From the NCBI GenBank assembly GCA_963924555.1, contig OZ004586.1:3988501-4052500 (forward strand): a stretch of DNA of 64,000 bases, given 5' to 3'. The number at the start of each line of letters is the position of its first letter. Within the stretch, counting starts at the first letter, position 1. The notes under the pieces were generated by a model. It was not told the DNA's origin. It did no database searches and saw nothing but the letters and a program-made list of their open reading frames with translations. The stretch is from Crambe crambe. Its lineage: Eukaryota > Porifera > Demospongiae > Poecilosclerida > Crambeidae. Of this stretch, positions 11,801 to 23,632 are shown piece by piece. Both the position numbers and the translations under genes were made by a program.

Positions 11801-14800
11801 TCTTGATGACAAAGTTAATCCCTCAGGCTTATATTGGACTTCTCAGTAACCTTCAAAGATTGCATGAGAACAATATGCTACAAAATTACATATTTTATAC
11901 TTTATGGCCACTAAAGTCTGAACTTCAACAGAAAAATCCATGGGAACACTGTCTCAATGCATTTTATAATATCTTAGCATCACAAAAGTTGTTTCACTCA
12001 GAGTCAATCAAAAAGTGGTTGACTGTTCAGCAAAGTAAATTCCTTGAATCGAACATCCTTTGTCAGTCTGGTACACCATCTTGTGTGTTTGATGTTGTAC
12101 ATCAACTGTCTCTTCCTATAGTGGACCTGCCCTCTTCATATAGATCCCAACTTAATCTTAAAGGACTCACTATTACTGAGGAGGTTTTCACACATTTGTT
12201 TTTTAATAGTTTACCAATACTTGCTGGAATCAAAAGTAGCAGAAATGAAGTTGTATGCTACATGCTTGAAGTTTATGTTTCACAATGTGATAGGCAATCA
12301 ACTATAAGTAGGCTACTCAAGCAGTATTTTAATAGCCATGCTTGTATCCCATGTGGTAAAGATGGAGATGTGCTCAGGAAATGTACTGAAGTGATTCATC
12401 CAAGTGCCTCTTTTGCTAGTTTATTCGATGAGTCTGAAAACAGATTTCCTCTCGAGGTACTTGTCACTAGACACCTAGCTAGCACAGCTATGCAACGCTT
12501 GGGAATGATGTACCAATCCATATCTTGGACTCTTGTGTTGGAAAGAGCCGGAACTGTAGCAACTCTCATTGAAGTTGATAGTCTGAAAGCACTCAATCGT
12601 GTAAAGCTAATTCTCGAGACAATATCAGATCCCACTCGCGTATCAGGTGATCCACCGAATGGTAGTGCCACAATAGACAAGATTCCCTTTCTCCCTGTCA
12701 TGAAAAAACCCAATAAATACCCACTACAATGGTATGGAGATAAGCAACAGTTGCTCTGTGGGAATCAGTTAATGTTGTCTGGGGTATACAAGCCTAACCC
12801 TGATTACACCAAAACAAGGATAGCGGGATCACAAGTTGCATTCGTTTGTGAAGCTCAGCCTGAGAGAGGTGGGTGTGGCTTTATAAACAAAGGAATGAGA
12901 GAGCTATTGCATCTGAGATCTTCTCCCACTAGTGATGAAGTAATAGCACACTTGAAAATTGTAATCAACTCAGAACTTTCACTCGATCCCAAATGGACAG
13001 GCATTACTTGTTCCAGAGTATATGACTTCATTGACTCAGCCATGAACAAATCTGGTGATACTGGACTTGATTTACATGGATTAGAGTGTCTTCCATGCAT
13101 CTGGAACGGACTGAGATTTCTAAGCCTCGATGCAGTTGCAATAGAGTGGAAGTTGAAAGATGGTCCATACTTACATGCAGCACCACCATCCATTGGGTCT
13201 AAAGATAAGCTTTTATCAGCTCTGAAGTTAAAGAAAGAGTTCTCCCATCATGATGCCCAGAACGCTCTAGAAAAGATGAAAAAAGACTTTGGAAACGAAC
13301 CAGTCGATGAATCCTGCAGAAAGCTCATCATTGAGTTGATAGCAATCTTTCAGAAAGTGGAGCCCCCAGAAGAGAAATTTAAGGATTTTATAGTCTATTT
13401 GCCAAATAAGAATTATATTCTTCGGAAGTCTACTGATTTATCATACAATGACGCCCCTTGGGCTGCAATTGATGATATTCAGAACTATGACTACGTGCAT
13501 GAGGAGTTCTCTCGACATCTTGCCATTAATCTGGGAGTGAAGCTAGTAAGATCAAAGATGCTTGAGCATTTTGTTTCCAAGAAGGCTACATACTTTGATG
13601 GCACCGAGTTTGGTCAGCATGAGCATATTACCAGGAGAATTCAGAACATAATAAGAGATTATCCCTTTGATATCACTGTTCTTAAAGAACTATTGCAAAA
13701 TGCTGATGATGCAAAGGCAGAAAAGATGTACTTTATTCTCGACAAACGTACTCATGGTACAGGTAGCTTAATATCTGCTGAATGGGAAGAGCTACAGGGA
13801 CCTGCCTTGTTGGTTTGGAATAACAGCACCTTCACTGAAAAAGATCTGAAAGGCATCCAGCAACTCGGTCTTGGTAGCAAACGTTCAGATGCAGAAACAA
13901 TTGGTCAGTATGGTATTGGTTTCAATGTGGTATACCATCTCACTGACTGCCCAAGTTTCATAACAGGCGGTGAGACACTTTGCATCATGGACCCTCATTG
14001 TAAATATGTCCCAGAAGCCACTCCATTACGTCCTGGGAGAAGATATGACAGCTTACGAGAAGGCTTCTGGCAGCAATTCCCCGATATGAGTTCAGCATAC
14101 CTTCAAAAGGGTTTAGAAGGCCTGCCAACTGAATTGTCAGGTGGTTCACTTTTTCGTTTTCCTATACGTCATTCTCAGCGTATGATAGATTCTTCTCAAA
14201 TAGTTGATCTTAATGACTCGAGGCAACCACGTCCTCTTACTGCTGCAGAGCTCCATACACTTTTGCATGAATGGATGCCTCAGATGAAGAAGGCCATGTT
14301 TTTCCTTAATAATGTGAAAGAATTGAAATTTATGGTGATTGATAACAGTAGCACCAAGTTGGTCACACAGTTTCACTTCAAAACTGATATTCCTCAAACA
14401 GCAGCTCACTTCGAGGCATCACGGAATTTTCATGAAACTCTCTCAGCATTTGTGAATGAGAGGAATTGTAAGACCTCTGTCATTCTTTATCCTTTAACAA
14501 TCATTGAGGTCAACTGCCAAGGAACAGGTAAAGATCAGCAAGAAATATGGTTGATTCAGCAAGGTGTTGGTGACATCAACAATCAAGCTCAATCATGGCA
14601 GTATGTGAAGACAGTTAAACCAAGACATGGAATAGCTGCACCTTTGAGCCTTCCTCCTTCTAACACTGAAAAATTAAAGGGACAGATGTTTTGTTTTCTA
14701 CCTCTTCCCATGGAAAGTGGTCTACTTGTTCATGTGAATGGTCACTTTATTTTGGACTCAAATAGAAGAGGCTTATGGAAGAGCACTGTCCCGGAAGCCC

Positions 14801-17800
14801 AAGACGACAGATCAAGATGGAATGCTAATCTGTTCAAAGCAATAGCATCTTCATATGCCAACTTTCTTGCAAATGCAAAGAATTATTATATTAATTCCAG
14901 ATATAAGAATTGGATGTTGGCTTTAGAAGCTCTAAATGATTATTATGGTTTATTCCCCTATTTTGCTACAACAGATATCAATAAGAAATGGAGAACAGTA
15001 CCATGCAGTGATGTTTACAAAATCTTGCTGAAAGATAATGCTCAAATTTTGTGTGTATTTGAATCTGACCTTTCTAAATCAACTAGTCGTGGAACTGAAT
15101 CAAGTGGAAAACTGACCACTACTTGGCATCCTTTAAAATCACCAGTACAAGCAAATCAAGCCTACTTCTGGGCTTCAACACCTGGTGCTGAGCGCAAGAT
15201 TATTCATCCAATATTAGCATCCATTGGAATGAAAATAACTTCCGCTTCACCCAGGGTGATGGATTGCTTTAATGCTGTGATTCTTAAGGTTGAACAAGAA
15301 CGTTCTAACCCCAAAACAGCAACTCCAGCCTTACCAAGTGCTTCTAACCTCCAAACAGCAGCTCCTGCTGTACCAAGTGCTTTGAAGCACAAAATTCCTC
15401 CAGTATCTCCACATTCAGTTTTTGATTATTATACAAAACATAGCAAGTTTGCATCGACTGGCACCATGCAGCCGTGTCTAGTAACAAAGACTGTTTTCAA
15501 TGACACCAAAACATTCTTGGTTTTTACTAAGTATTTGTTGGAGATGGAACTCGAAGAAAAGCAAACTGAACCAAGCAAACCTAGTTTTGTGTCACGTGGA
15601 ATTTTATATATGCAGTCTATGATCAGTTATAGTAGTCCGCCTAAACTGCCTCGAACTTTCTCGCAACTACCTTTCTCACATTTTCTCTTGCTATCAGCCG
15701 ATGGAGTTCTGAGAAAATTTGATGTACAACTCAAGATTCTGAATTCACGATATTCACATCTCTTTCCACATCACCTTGATAAGTTCTTACATCCAGCATT
15801 GAGAGTCATAAAATTTGACACCTCTTACTTTATTGATCATACAGTTGATGATGACAAAGAAAGAGTCTCAAAAATGATCCTTGAAATCTTCGATGGCACA
15901 TTTAATCAAGAGTTGAAATCCAAGAAGAGCATCACTCATCGTTTTGACTTAATCAGTGAAGAAAAATTAAAGGAATACTGGAGGTGTTTTTCTGGAGATG
16001 CAGTCTTCTCAAAGCATATAGAGGATTGTTTGAAGGAATGGGCTCTTTTATTGACTAATGATCGTCACTTATTCTCTACCAGCTCTGAGGTACTGCCAAT
16101 GTATCTTCCTGATGATGAATCTGATCCCAAAATTCAGAGCATTATGTGTACTGTGATGAAGAAATTAAAAATGCCATTTCTAAACACTTCAGTTGTCACA
16201 GCCAAAGTTGACTGTCCAAAATTATCTCAGTACGATCGCATTCTATCAAATATTTATCACACCAATGTTAATAAACCTCTTATTGCTCTGTTGAAGAAGG
16301 AAGAAATTGATACCATAATCGATTTTTTTTCTTATGAACCGAAACCAAGTGATCAGGAATGGCTTTCCCTCATACGATCACTCCCTTTCTTTGAGGATGT
16401 GTTAGGGAATTACCTGCCAATAAACGAGTGCAAAGCACTCCTTTGGCCTCTCACTGCTTTGGATACAGGCTATGTATCATGGTCAAGTGGATCAAACAAT
16501 GCCTTCATCAAATGTTATGCAAAATGGAAGAGTTTAGGCACAAATGAACAGTTATCCATACTCTCAATCAGCGAAGAACAACTCTACATTCAATTCATAT
16601 TCCCCAATTTTTATGAAATGAGTGAAGAAGATCGCTACAGTCACTTGGAGCACATTAGAGATGTAATGTACTCATCATGCAAAATGTATAGTCAGAAAAA
16701 GAAGAAAAGTTCACTATCAGATTCAGTTCGTGTCAAAATGCGTGAAGCAAGAACTTTTATATCTGCTTTGACAACTTTGGAATGTATCGGTCCCGATAAC
16801 TCGTGCCTTCTCCCTATTAGTGCCTTCAGTGATCACACAGTTAAAATATTCAACATTTTTGCCTGCAATTTCAAGATTTTACCAGAAAAATTGCAAACTG
16901 ATGAGTGGCTAGTGTTTTTCAATGAATTAGGACTGAAAGTGGCTTTAAACAAATCTGAATACTTGGACCTATGTAGAATGACGGCAAGGAGAGGTGTAAA
17001 AGATGTCAGAAAATGCTCTGATGTTTTGATTGAGTATATATTTTCAAGAAATATCAGGAAAGAATGGTGTAATGATAGATATTTTTTGGGTGAAGTTTCT
17101 AATATTGCTTTTGCATGTACTCGAAATCTGTCATCTCTTAATTGGATAGCACCTAGTGCTACAACTTCACTGCTTGTGAAGTTGAATGGTGCTGCTTCTG
17201 ATTCACTGAAGGGTCTTTTATGGACAGTGAGACCAATTGTAATGCTTCCAAGGGTATGCAATCCATTAAGCCTTTATATGACAAGAGACTTGGAAATAGA
17301 TATTCTTTTAGAACATATGAATATCAAAGTCAACGCTAGTATCGATGATGTCGTATCCAACATAAGAAACATTTGCCAAAAAAGTCCTTATGCTAATGAA
17401 GCTCTTCTCAACATATACCCTGACAACTTGGTACCTCCTGAGGGAGCATGGGATCTTATTCATGTTATGTTGGAAAATCTGAAGTTCCTGAATTGTAATC
17501 TTTCAAATGGTATTCCGTTTGCTACTCTTATTGAACTCCCATGTATTCCAGTGAAAAGTGATTTATTCAATAATGATATCAAAAAAGTAGTACTTGTAAA
17601 ACCTGATTGTGTACTATTTTGTGATGTTGATGTTGATGTTGAAGCTTATCACCCATTCTTGCTGAAAGTGCCAGATGAGTTGTATGATGTATCACAGGTA
17701 CTGAAAAAGCTTGAAATCAAGTATGCTTTAGACATGAGTCATTTACGGATCGTTTTGGAGAAGGCATTTGTGAATTCACAGAAGTCAAAGCTGGACCCAA

Positions 17801-20044
17801 ATACCAAAGAAAGTGTCAAATGTGCTATCAATGAACTTGTATCCCTTCTACAGAAAAGTGGAGGAGAAAAGTCTTCTCTTTCTCCTTTGTATCTACCTGA
17901 TACAAAAGGAAAGATGGAGCTCTCGACAAAGATGCTCTACAGTGATACTCCCAGCTATTTCGGTCGCATCCATGTCAATCTTGACAACACTCCCTACTCT
18001 CACCTTGACATCACAGCTCATGAGTATGGTGTGAATGCTTTGGATCTCTGTCGCTTGCTACCAGAACAAGTTAAACCCATAGGCATGTCAGTCAAATGTC
18101 AGCAAGTACTTGATGCAAGCTGTGCTCCTACAGAAAATTCTGAATTAGCAATACACTTTGAGAAATCAATTGCACACGAGTGCAATTCATCAATGATTGT
18201 GAAAGTTGCTAAAATGTTTATAGCCACGAAGAAGAAGGAAGATGATCTCTCAGAGCCCATTAAAATCTTTCTATCATCTCTCAGGATATTATGTGTAAAA
18301 GATTTACGAACTGATATCAAATTGACAGAAACCAACACGACAATTGGTAACCTCAAAAGTAAGTTTTTCTTGCAGTGTGGTGCAGATACATCTCACCTCT
18401 ATATTGATTATGATTATGAAGAACCAGATGATATTTCAGCTGAAATTGCCGAGCATTTATATGGTGTGCTGTGTCTTGAAATAGGGGATTCTGAAACTGT
18501 ACCATTAGATTCAAGAGATAAAGTGATAAAATTTATCGCTGTATTTTTGAAAGCAGGTTCATTGAAACGAAAGCAAGACATCCTCTCCGCCAATTTTAGG
18601 TTATCAATCACAAGTAGTGATTTTGAAGATTTCACAGTAAAATTGGGGGAGGAGGTGCCTCAGTGTTATCACCATCGACTCGACCAGGACCTCTATAATG
18701 TCTTCAAGCCCATGGAATATGTCGGTTATGAGAAAAAGGAAGGTTACATCATCATAGCTCAAATCATGCATCCTGTCCAAGCAGAAGTCGATAACAAGCT
18801 CTACAAGACTTTCAAAATCTGCACTAGTAAAAATGACTTGGAAGGCAAGGACGTGAGTATTCTTGACCTCTATAAGTTCCTAATAGGCCGTGAGAAACAT
18901 AGAGTAGCTCCACTGGTACCGGAAGATGACAGAGCAGCTTTAGTGCCTTACAATGCTGATAATGATACTTCCAATCTGAGGGCATCACCAAATGATGAAA
19001 ACCTAGTTGATGTCAAAACTTTCCTATGCAAACAACTGAAGGAGATATGGGAACTTCCTCCTGAATTGAAAGGCAAAGCTGTACGTCGTTTGTACCTCAA
19101 ATGGCATCCAGATAAAAACTTGGATGATCCGGCAAGAGCTGAAAAGGTTTTCTTATTTCTCAAAAAGCAGATAGACCACCTTGACAATGAAGAGCCCCTT
19201 GATGATCCTACGGAGGTAACAGAGATGATGGCAGAGACAGATGATGAAACATCGTATCAGTCAAGAGCAAGTCATAAGAGACAGGCTGATTACAATTACT
19301 GGGATAACACTGCAACTAGACACCATGAAGCTTCTACCAATGAGAGAAAGCGTGCTAATCCTAGTTCACATTCAAAACCGTCTCCATTTGATGAATTTAT
19401 CAATCAAAGAAACCCAGAAGAAGGAAGACGTTGGGTGGAGCAAGCTGCAGTAGACTACAAAGTTCTCACTGGTATGTGTGAGCTATTGTTATGATGAACA
19501 TATGTAGCTTCTTTATTTATCTATATACGTATGATTTTTTATATTTACCTCATGATACTAGAGCATTAATTGGGGTTGAAAATAATTCTAGCTTTTTGAT
19601 AATTTCATCAAAGAATGTTTTCCAAAAAGCTCATTAAAAACTTTTTTCTGTTACCCGTTAATTAAGAAATGTCATTACATCATAGGTATCTACAATGAGG
19701 CACAAATTAACTCTGGTTATGGTCACGTGTGTTTCATGGCTCACCAAGTGGTGGAGAAGGCACTGAAAGGAGGTGTGTATGCCCTCTGTGGATTGGATGG
19801 ACGAGGTCTCCAAGACCACAATCTGACTAGACATGCTTATGCCCTCCTGGATGTTGCAGCTGGAACCCAGAGTCTTGCTCAGCATTGTATCCCACTTGAG
19901 GACTATTACTTGGACACACGATATCCTAATCGCTGGCCAGGGTATGCTGACATACCCTCAAATCACTACACACCTGAGCAAGCCAGTGAAGCTAAAGATC
20001 ATGCCAAAGCTGTCCTGGATATTGTTGAGACAATCATGCCTTAA
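2226..20044 (+). CDS. Sacsin-like giant chaperone, copy 1 (4 coding exons)
   Basis: Coding exons are 2226-2330, 2960-3218, 6965-19471 and 19686-20044; intron phases are 0, 1 and 1, all GT-AG. The spliced frame is 13,230 nt, 4409 residues, close to human sacsin (4579). Three HSP90-like sacsin repeats are visible by their N-box and glycine motifs: EMIQNADDA (36-44) with GRFGIGF (108-114); ELIQNADDA (1392-1400) with GKFGIGF (1466-1472); ELLQNADDA (2363-2371) with GQYGIGF (2435-2441). All three keep the Glu and Asn of the ATPase N-box. A J domain with HPD at 4169-4171 and a HEPN domain (about 4270-4409, split by the last intron) follow. The family joins HSP90-type ATPase and HSP70-cochaperone functions in the cytosol. 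The N-terminal ubiquitin-like domain of vertebrate sacsin is absent. ATG 2226 is the first AUG in the predicted spliced message. Open sequence upstream of 6965 and after 19471 is intronic. Confidence 0.93.
2331..2959 (+). other. Intron 1 of sacsin copy 1
   Basis: The intron has GT at 2331 and AG at 2958-2959. It holds a (CAA)n microsatellite at about 2803-2836, and its 3' end carries short repeats of the type CAGGACACCTCT shared with copies 2 and 3. No gene is seen in it. Confidence 0.85.
3219..6964 (+). other. Intron 2 of sacsin copy 1 (3.7 kb, rearranged)
   Basis: The donor is G|GTAAGG and the acceptor TTCACCAG. Most of the intron aligns with intron 2 of copy 2 (24680-28472). Three blocks are reversed relative to copy 2: 4381-4440, 5127-5460 and 6130-6750. 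A low-complexity CTGACTTG/GGCTGCT-rich stretch at about 5768-6000 is absent from copy 2. I see no gene inside. Confidence 0.8.
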
Positions 20045-21028
20045 GAATTTTATTAAATGTGTAAAACTTATTATTTCATAGCTACATGTATAAAAACATT
20101 GAAACTATTATACACACATCATATTTTTAGTTTATGGAAGTGACTATCGAATAGTTTTCATCACTTTGCTATACTGTCACTAGTTTTTATTATAATTGTG
20201 AAAGTTTGCACTGCACGTAATTATGGTGGCCATTTCCTTCAAAAGTGTGTGCTCTGCCGTATATGATGCTGCTGGGCAAGCTAGCCGTCTTTTCATCCCA
20301 GCCAGCCAGTTATTTTCACTCTAGCGATCTAGTGTTGTTTTACTCATAATTTGTTGTCAATTTGTTTACTATTTTGGAGCCAAGGATATCTATAGGAAAA
20401 ACTGTCCAATAAATAAATGAACTTTCTGCACCTGTGGTAGATATAGCATACACTTTTCAACACCTGGGACCAATTATGATGCACACACACTTCTCAACAC
20501 CTGGGGCGACATAGGTTGGTTTGCAGGATATCAGCAGTTTAGAGAGGTAAAGTAGAAGCTTAAGTTCCCCGTTCCCTGTTAGCTTTATTCTCTTCAGAGT
20601 AGGAGCCGGTGTCCAGGATTACCCCGCGTCTGAAATTACCTCAGGTTACCTTACACTAGCTACAAAGATAAAAGCCACATGAATAAAGTGAAGTGATTTG
20701 ACAACCCTCAAAGTCCAGGATCAGCTCTTGCATACACTTCTTCCAGAGCATGCACCCCATGGCCCAAGAATCTAGGAAGGAGTTTAACAGGTTGAGGTCT
20801 ATCTTCAGACCCTAGGATAGTCATAGCTGATCTTTTTGTCACTTAACTTTACATGGTTCCTTAGAGGCAGCTATGCCACTGTACAAAGTACATGCTGACC
20901 TCTAAAGATCTTCATCAAGTAAAGCCTTGGAGGTGGTAGTACAAAGATAGGGCCATACAATCCAAGGGAAACTCACCCCAATCCTAGATCCTGCAATTGC
21001 TCTCCTGCATGCTATTTCCCACTACGTA

Positions 21029-21073
21029 CAATAATAATAATAATAATAATAATAATAATTATTATTATTATTA

Positions 21074-21140
<67 letters not shown>
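21029..21140. repeat. (AAT)n/(ATT)n microsatellite, self-complementary
   Basis: About nine AAT units switch directly to about 26 ATT units, with one ATC interruption near 21075. The two arms are complementary and could fold into a hairpin. Confidence 0.95.
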
Positions 21141-21141
<1 letters not shown>

Positions 21142-21146
21142 CAGAC

Positions 21147-21165
21147 GGAGGAAGGAGGGAGGGAG

Positions 21166-21255
<90 letters not shown>

Positions 21256-21500
21256 GAAAGAGAGGAAGGAGGACAGAGGAGGGAGGGAGGGAGGGAGGAA
21301 AATGCAAGAGGAAGTGAAAGGGAGGAGGTGAGAGGATAGGAAAGAGAGGGAAGTGAGAGGCAGAGGAGGAAGGGACGGAAGACAGTAGGGAGGAAAGGAA
21401 AAGAAGGAAGTGAAAAGGAAGAGGTGAGAAGAGAGGAGAGAGAGAGGGAAAGAGAGGACAGAGGGAGGGAGGGAGGAAGAAGAAAGAAGGAAGTGAAAGG
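21147..21500. repeat. Purine-rich tract with (GA)41 core
   Basis: An uninterrupted (GA)41 occupies 21171-21252 and is followed by about 250 bases of nearly pure A/G sequence with GGGAGG and GGAAG motifs. Reading frames over this stretch are artefacts of the repeat. Confidence 0.95.
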
Positions 21501-21936
21501 GAGCAGTATCACGGCCAACTTATTATAATAAAATGGTGACATTAGATATTTTAAATCTATATAGCTAACCCATGATTTTCAAAAAAAAGCTGCAAAGCTA
21601 ACTATTTGGGAATGTGGTGTGTCTATCCCATGCCCCTCACAAAGTCCTCTTGCCATTAGCAATTTCTGCCAGATCCATGCATCCCAGGAATCTACAATCA
21701 CTGTTAGCTAATTACAAAATGACATGTTATTAAGTCGTGCTCTTGCAGCATGAGCCAACATGTAGATGGAGGAGTAGGCAAAGTCCACTCATCATCAAGC
21801 TAAATAATATACGAGTATAATGAGATGGTGCAAGATAGATAGCTGCCAATAATGAAAGTTAGCTACAGAAACACCAACCCACACACGTGGCATGTGTACC
21901 TATCATTTTTCTACACCCCCAATAGCCTGTACAATG

Positions 21937-22150
21937 ATGTAGAGCAATACTTATTATTGTTGCAGATATGTGTCATGATAGTGTCATGTATTGTAACAGG
22001 GAGTACATTAATGATCAATACCTAGCTACATGGTGTTTGGAAGCATCATAGACTAGGTAGCTATATATTTGTTGCAAGTACATTAGCTATACCTAGTATT
22101 TAGCCTACCTAGTTGTAAGCTTATGCATAAAAAAATACCAAATTACATAA
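21937..22150. repeat. Block inverted relative to 41-809
   Basis: This is the version without the LINE insertion of the block upstream of sacsin copy 1, in opposite orientation. Direct homology with copy 1 resumes at about 22150. Confidence 0.85.
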
Positions 22151-23447
22151 TGAGATGTTTAGAGTTCAGAGATTAAAGGCTCAATCTTTTATATGCAGGG
22201 GAGGGGCCTGGTATATCCATTGCTTGCACAAACCATCACTACACTCTCATCATGGAGTGGGAGTGGCTTTTCAGACAGTACAACTGCTGCTAGAGATGGT
22301 TATCATAAATGTTGACAGTATACAATTAGCTAAAGTGTAGGAATCATTGTAGGTTCGGACCTCAGTTATAAAATAATGAAATCATTAAATATGTGCGGCT
22401 GCCGGACAGGAATATTAATTTTGGAATGGCCTATTCATTATTCATTTTTACAATTGTTAGCTATATACACAGAGTAGCAGGGGAAAATATTAGCAAGATC
22501 AATGTCCGAATGCAGGCGTAAAAGTTACTATGAAAACTATATAGCTAGCTAGATTTGTTCTCAGTCTGACTTGCAAATTCCTTGGCAAAAATAGTGTCAG
22601 TGATGGATCCAGCTAGCTTATATCACATCACAGTGGATCTTACCTGTCCTTCAGTTCACCTTACAGGCTAGCAAGCATACTGTATTCAATCTCAGACTGC
22701 GGTGGTAATAGCGTTTATGATTATGGTGACCATTTCCCACTAGCTGGATACAGGTGCTTTGACGATCATTTCCTCTAATTCGTCTGAGCATGCGCATAAT
22801 CACAGTACTGGAATTCACAGACTGACCCACCATCATCGAAAAAAAAAAGAGGTCACGTTATTAGGGGACAAGCAGAAGAGGAAGCTATAAGTTATGTAAG
22901 GCTGTTATGTTTTAATGATTATTAGCAAACTAATAATGACCCAGCTCAGAGTCAGATGAAGCTACTGAGCTAGCTAACTTGTGTGGTGTGAGGAAGGGAG
23001 AAGATAAGCTAGCTAAAGTGTAACAAGCTATTTGCTGAGTTTCCCTTATACTACTGGGTAACCTGTGCAGACACGTGCAATAGAGGTGTGTTGCAGTAGA
23101 TCATAGGGGATGAGATCATAGGGGATGGGCCATGCAGGCAGGCAGGCTGGTGAATATAAATTCTCAGAATGATAGCTAGCTACAAGCAGAGGAAAGAGTG
23201 CATGGTGGTTTATAGGGGAAGACGTAGCATAAAGTGTTGTGGTCTCTTGGAAATTCACCACTTAGTAATATACTGAGAATGAATAGTTAATTATATTCAT
23301 AGTTCACTTGTAATTACCTTTTACCCACATGTGAGTACTAGACCTTTACACAAGAACTGTACATAGCTAGTGATTGTTGAGATTAAAGATACCAAGAAAA
23401 TTTCCCTTAGTAGTTAATGGTATAAAGAAAAGGGGTGGTCAGCAGCT
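22151..23447. repeat. Duplicated upstream region of sacsin copy 2
   Basis: It matches 815-2029 in direct orientation. It carries about 150 bp near 22180-22350 that copy 1 lacks. No gene is supported. Confidence 0.8.
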
Positions 23448-23493
23448 TATTTAAAACACTAGGCTGATTCACCGGTTCAGTCTCATCCAGAAG
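23448..23493 (+). promoter_or_regulatory. TATA/initiator core promoter and 5'UTR exon, sacsin copy 2
   Basis: TTATTTAAA (23448-23456) and TCAGTC (23477-23482) are followed by a donor AAG|GTAAAG at 23493/23494. The acceptor CTCGTAG ends at 23607. The TATA-to-initiator distance is a few bases shorter than in copy 1 because of a small deletion. Confidence 0.6.
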
Positions 23494-23632
23494 GTAAAGT
23501 CTGAAGTAGTTGATAAGAATAGCTAGTGTTAGTAGCTAGCAAGCGGAAGTACTGTAGTGATTATTTTTTGTGGTCAATTTTGATGATGCTATTCATTACC
23601 CTCGTAGGAATTTTCACAGGAATGAACCTACC

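Larger units (their letters stand above)
20045..21936. other. Intergenic DNA between sacsin copies 1 and 2
   Basis: No gene is recognisable. ATTAAA at 20052-20057, just after the stop of copy 1, may be its poly-A signal. The rest is unique-looking AT-rich DNA up to a microsatellite block at 21029-21500. Confidence 0.6.

Noticed and set aside
16833..17261. 142-codon minus-strand frame inside sacsin copy 1
   Set aside because: It lies antisense to a conserved coding exon and has no family features.
21141..21542. 133-residue Ser/Leu/Pro-rich minus-strand frame
   Set aside because: It is the complement of the GA repeat tract; low-complexity artefact.
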